Of a stretch of DNA of 64,000 bases, positions 61,801 to 64,000 are shown piece after piece; within the stretch, counting starts at the first letter, position 1, and each line of letters starts with the position of its first letter. The position numbers and the translations under genes were made by a program. The DNA is taken from NCBI RefSeq assembly GCF_000702505.1, contig NZ_JNIM01000001.1, forward strand, positions 3,162,001 to 3,226,000. Reading direction: 5' to 3'. This DNA comes from Thermogemmatispora carboxidivorans (GTDB lineage: Bacteria; Chloroflexota; Ktedonobacteria; Ktedonobacterales; Ktedonobacteraceae). Under the pieces are notes generated by a model. It was not told the origin of the DNA, searched no databases, and saw nothing but the letters and a program-made list of their open reading frames with translations.

Positions 61801-62721
61801 CTAGCCCTTGACTGAGCCAGCCAGAATGCCGCGGATAAAGTAGCGCTGCAGCGCAAAGAAGATCACCAACGGCAGCGCCATCGACAAAAAGGCCGCCGCC
61901 GTCAGCACCTGATCATTTTCGCCATAGGAGCCGACCAGGCTGGCCACCGTCAGCGTCATCGGCGCGCTCTGCGGATTGCCGCCCAAGAAAATCAAGGCCA
62001 CCAACAGATCATTCCAGACCCACAGAAATTGAAAGATCACCAGCGAGGCCAGAGCCGGCAGCGACAGCGGCAAGACAATCGTCCAGAAGAGGCGGAAATT
62101 CGAAGCCCCGTCGACATAGGCCGCCTCCAGCAGATCTCGCGGCAAAGCGGCGAAGAAATTGCGCAACAGGAACATGGCAAAAGGCAGCCCAAAGGCCGTA
62201 TGAGCCAGCCAGACCGCCGCATACTGCCCCGTCAACCCGATATTCGTAAAGACCTGCAACAACGGCACCAGGGCAATCTGCAAAGGAATAATCTGCAGCG
62301 TAATGACCCCGAAAAAGATCGCCTTGCGCGCCGGAAAACGCATCCAGGCGAAAGCGAAGGCAGCAAACGAGCCGATCAGAGCAGGCAGGACCGTGCTCGG
62401 CACCGCGATAATCACACTATTGATAAAAGCGCGCCCCAGGCCCTGCGCCGTGATCACCTGGACATAGTTCTGCAGAGTAAAATGCCAGGGCGGCAGCAGG
62501 GCCGTCCACCAGCCCGTCGTCGAAATCAAGCCGGGAGGACGAAACGAGCTAATCAGCAAGCCCAGCGTCGGCAGCGACCAAACGGCAGCGATCAGCAGAG
62601 CGATTACCGTGATCACCTGATCGCCCAGGCGGCGCAGCCAGGTCCGGCGCCCGGGCAGCGGGCGCCGCCGGGCTGGCGCCAGCCCTGGAATCAGCGGCTG
62701 CTGTACCTGCTGTCCGATCAT
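61801..62721 (-). CDS. Sugar ABC transporter permease (MalG-like), second system
   Basis: The 306 residues have six membrane helices, an Arg/Pro-rich N-tail and the EAA loop LPRDLLEAAYVDGASNFR, and end in RGILAGSVKG, usual for MalG-type permeases. The ATG at 62721 shares ATGA with the stop of the upstream permease gene, so the two are coupled. No binding protein or ATPase is visible downstream; the binding protein is expected upstream, past the right edge of the window. Confidence 0.92.
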   Translation of the reverse strand: MIGQQVQQPLIPGLAPARRRPLPGRRTWLRRLGDQVITVIALLIAAVWSLPTLGLLISSFRPPGLISTTGWWTALLPPWHFTLQNYVQVITAQGLGRAFINSVIIAVPSTVLPALIGSFAAFAFAWMRFPARKAIFFGVITLQIIPLQIALVPLLQVFTNIGLTGQYAAVWLAHTAFGLPFAMFLLRNFFAALPRDLLEAAYVDGASNFRLFWTIVLPLSLPALASLVIFQFLWVWNDLLVALIFLGGNPQSAPMTLTVASLVGSYGENDQVLTAAAFLSMALPLVIFFALQRYFIRGILAGSVKG

Positions 62722-63641
62722 GCCTGGCCTCCTTCCTCCAGTCGCATACGGCGAATATTCAGGTACATCACAGGCAGAATTGCCAGCGTCAGCAAGACCG
62801 CCAAAGCGCTGGCCAGGCCATAGTCCTCAAAGGTAAAGAGCTGGCGGTAAAACTCGACCGCCACCACATCGGTGTTGTAATTGCCACCAGTCATCACGTA
62901 GACAATATCGAACGTCTTTAAAATGTTGATGATCATGGTGGTCGTCACCACACCGATGGTGGGACTAATCATCGGCACAATCACCCGCCAGAAGAGGACC
63001 CAGCGATTGGCCCCATCGATGCGCGCCGCCTCTATGATCTCATCGGGCAGCCCCTTGAGGGCCGCCGAAAAGACCACCACGCAGAAGCCGGTCCACATCC
63101 AGACATAGACAGCGATCAAGGCAAAGGTGTTGACGCTGGGATTCACCAGCCACGGCTGTGGGGGCAGCTTGAAAAGCCCCAACATGGCATTCAGCAGGCC
63201 GATCTGCGTCTGATCAGGAGAGCGATAGAGATAGACCAGGCGCCAGATGATACTGGCGCTCACCATCGAGATGGCCATCGGAATAAAGAGCGCCGATTTG
63301 ACCAGGCCCTCGACCTTGACCCGATCCACCAGAACCGCAATGACCAGCCCCAGCCCCACCGTCAAGAGGGTGCCGAAGAGCAACCAGAGCAGGTTATTCT
63401 TGAGCACGGCCAGCATCTCAGGATCAGTAAAGATCGCCTGATAGTTTTTGAGGCCCACAAAGCGCGTCGAATCGGCATTCTCGAAGCTAAGCTGAATAGT
63501 GTTGATGAAGGGGTAGACGAAAAAGAGCAGCAACAACATGATTGCGGGGGCAATCCAGGCCCACGCCTCTACCGGCAAGCGCAGCCGACGTCGGCGCGGA
63601 GGCAGCGCCACGGGAACAGCCTTTTCAATGGAGAGATCCAT
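62718..63641 (-). CDS. Sugar ABC transporter permease (MalF-like), second system
   Basis: The 307-residue permease has six helices and the EAA loop LPDEIIEAARIDGANRW. Its first helix, APAIMLLLLFFVYPFINTIQLSF, is typical of MalF/UgpA-type subunits. The ATG at 63641 follows GGGAG by 12 bases; a GTG three codons earlier is possible but too close to that site. It is not closely similar to the rhamnoside permeases at 15060-17013, so it serves another sugar. Confidence 0.92.
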   Translation of the reverse strand: MDLSIEKAVPVALPPRRRRLRLPVEAWAWIAPAIMLLLLFFVYPFINTIQLSFENADSTRFVGLKNYQAIFTDPEMLAVLKNNLLWLLFGTLLTVGLGLVIAVLVDRVKVEGLVKSALFIPMAISMVSASIIWRLVYLYRSPDQTQIGLLNAMLGLFKLPPQPWLVNPSVNTFALIAVYVWMWTGFCVVVFSAALKGLPDEIIEAARIDGANRWVLFWRVIVPMISPTIGVVTTTMIINILKTFDIVYVMTGGNYNTDVVAVEFYRQLFTFEDYGLASALAVLLTLAILPVMYLNIRRMRLEEGGQA

Positions 63642-64000
63642 AGCGGTCACTCACTCCCTTCGTCCCATGCAGTTAGCCCTCGTTCGCGCCCTTACCTTCC
63701 TCTCTCCCTCTCCAAGAAGGAGACGCCCAAACGGGTCCGAGCGAGTCAGAGCGAGCCAAGCAGCCAGACAAGGCGAACAAACAAGGCAGCCAACAACGGC
63801 AAGAGGGACCGGCCCCAGGCAGCGGCAGCGCTGGGAGCGATCCCTCTCCTTTTCTACTCCTTCTCCCTTCGAGCGGCCCGGCTTCCTTCAAGCATCTCTC
63901 ACCTGCCATATCTCGCTTCCCGTTTTGGAAAGTAAGCGCCCACACTTTTGACTCTCTCAGGAAGAATAGAGACGTGTCGCAGCATCCTCTAACGAGCGGA
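63642..64000. other. Right-edge region, no gene seen
   Basis: No coding frame with convincing features is present in the last 359 bases. A binding-protein gene for the second sugar importer is expected just beyond. Confidence 0.35.

Overview
The window is 64 kb of high-GC bacterial DNA. The gene content suggests a thermophilic, filamentous Chloroflexota of the Ktedonobacteria type, Thermogemmatispora being the nearest guess. The indicators are large BTAD/TPR and NB-ARC regulators, many sensor kinases, an LLM (F420-type) oxidoreductase, plant-glycoside enzymes with sugar ABC importers, and strings of young paralogues. This assignment is inference; no rRNA or tRNA gene was seen.

Layout. 1-1430: a CRISPR array of 15 repeats with no cas gene in view. 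1601-5184: an autoregulated-looking ArsR-rhodanese gene, a chimeric half MFS transporter, and an NB-ARC regulator. 5251-11239: a minus-strand operon (MFS, DUF1445, hyuA, hyuB) that looks like D-glutamate/5-oxoproline or hydantoin catabolism. 11594-19813: a ROK regulator next to a rhamnoside import and hydrolysis operon (binding protein, two permeases, GH78) with a clear promoter and candidate operator. 19980-27930: three fluoride riboswitches. One precedes a MoxR-DUF58-DUF4129 operon, one precedes two MutS-like ATPases, and one is an orphan. 28270-32138: two copies of a methyltransferase family around a beta-glucuronidase. 32558-42528: a two-component pair, DoxX, a two-domain multicopper oxidase, a PAS kinase, and a TetR-CLC pair. 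43379-49719: an HD hydrolase, two small tautomerase-like genes, a duplicated BTAD/TPR regulator locus, and a receiver gene followed by a separate LuxR-type HTH gene. 50152-57314: two very large, translationally coupled genes of unrecognised family, the second an SF2-helicase-like ATPase. 57527-60408: three more tandem copies of the methyltransferase family. 60577-63641: an LLM oxidoreductase and two sugar ABC permeases whose binding protein probably lies beyond the right edge.

The two most notable items are the fluoride-riboswitch cluster, especially its link to a MoxR-DUF58-DUF4129 operon, and the two-gene helicase system at 50152-57314, which is the best candidate for an undescribed (possibly defence) system. 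A further pattern is that several genes carry short tandem repeats of 2 to 6 bp units in the leader just upstream of the start codon.
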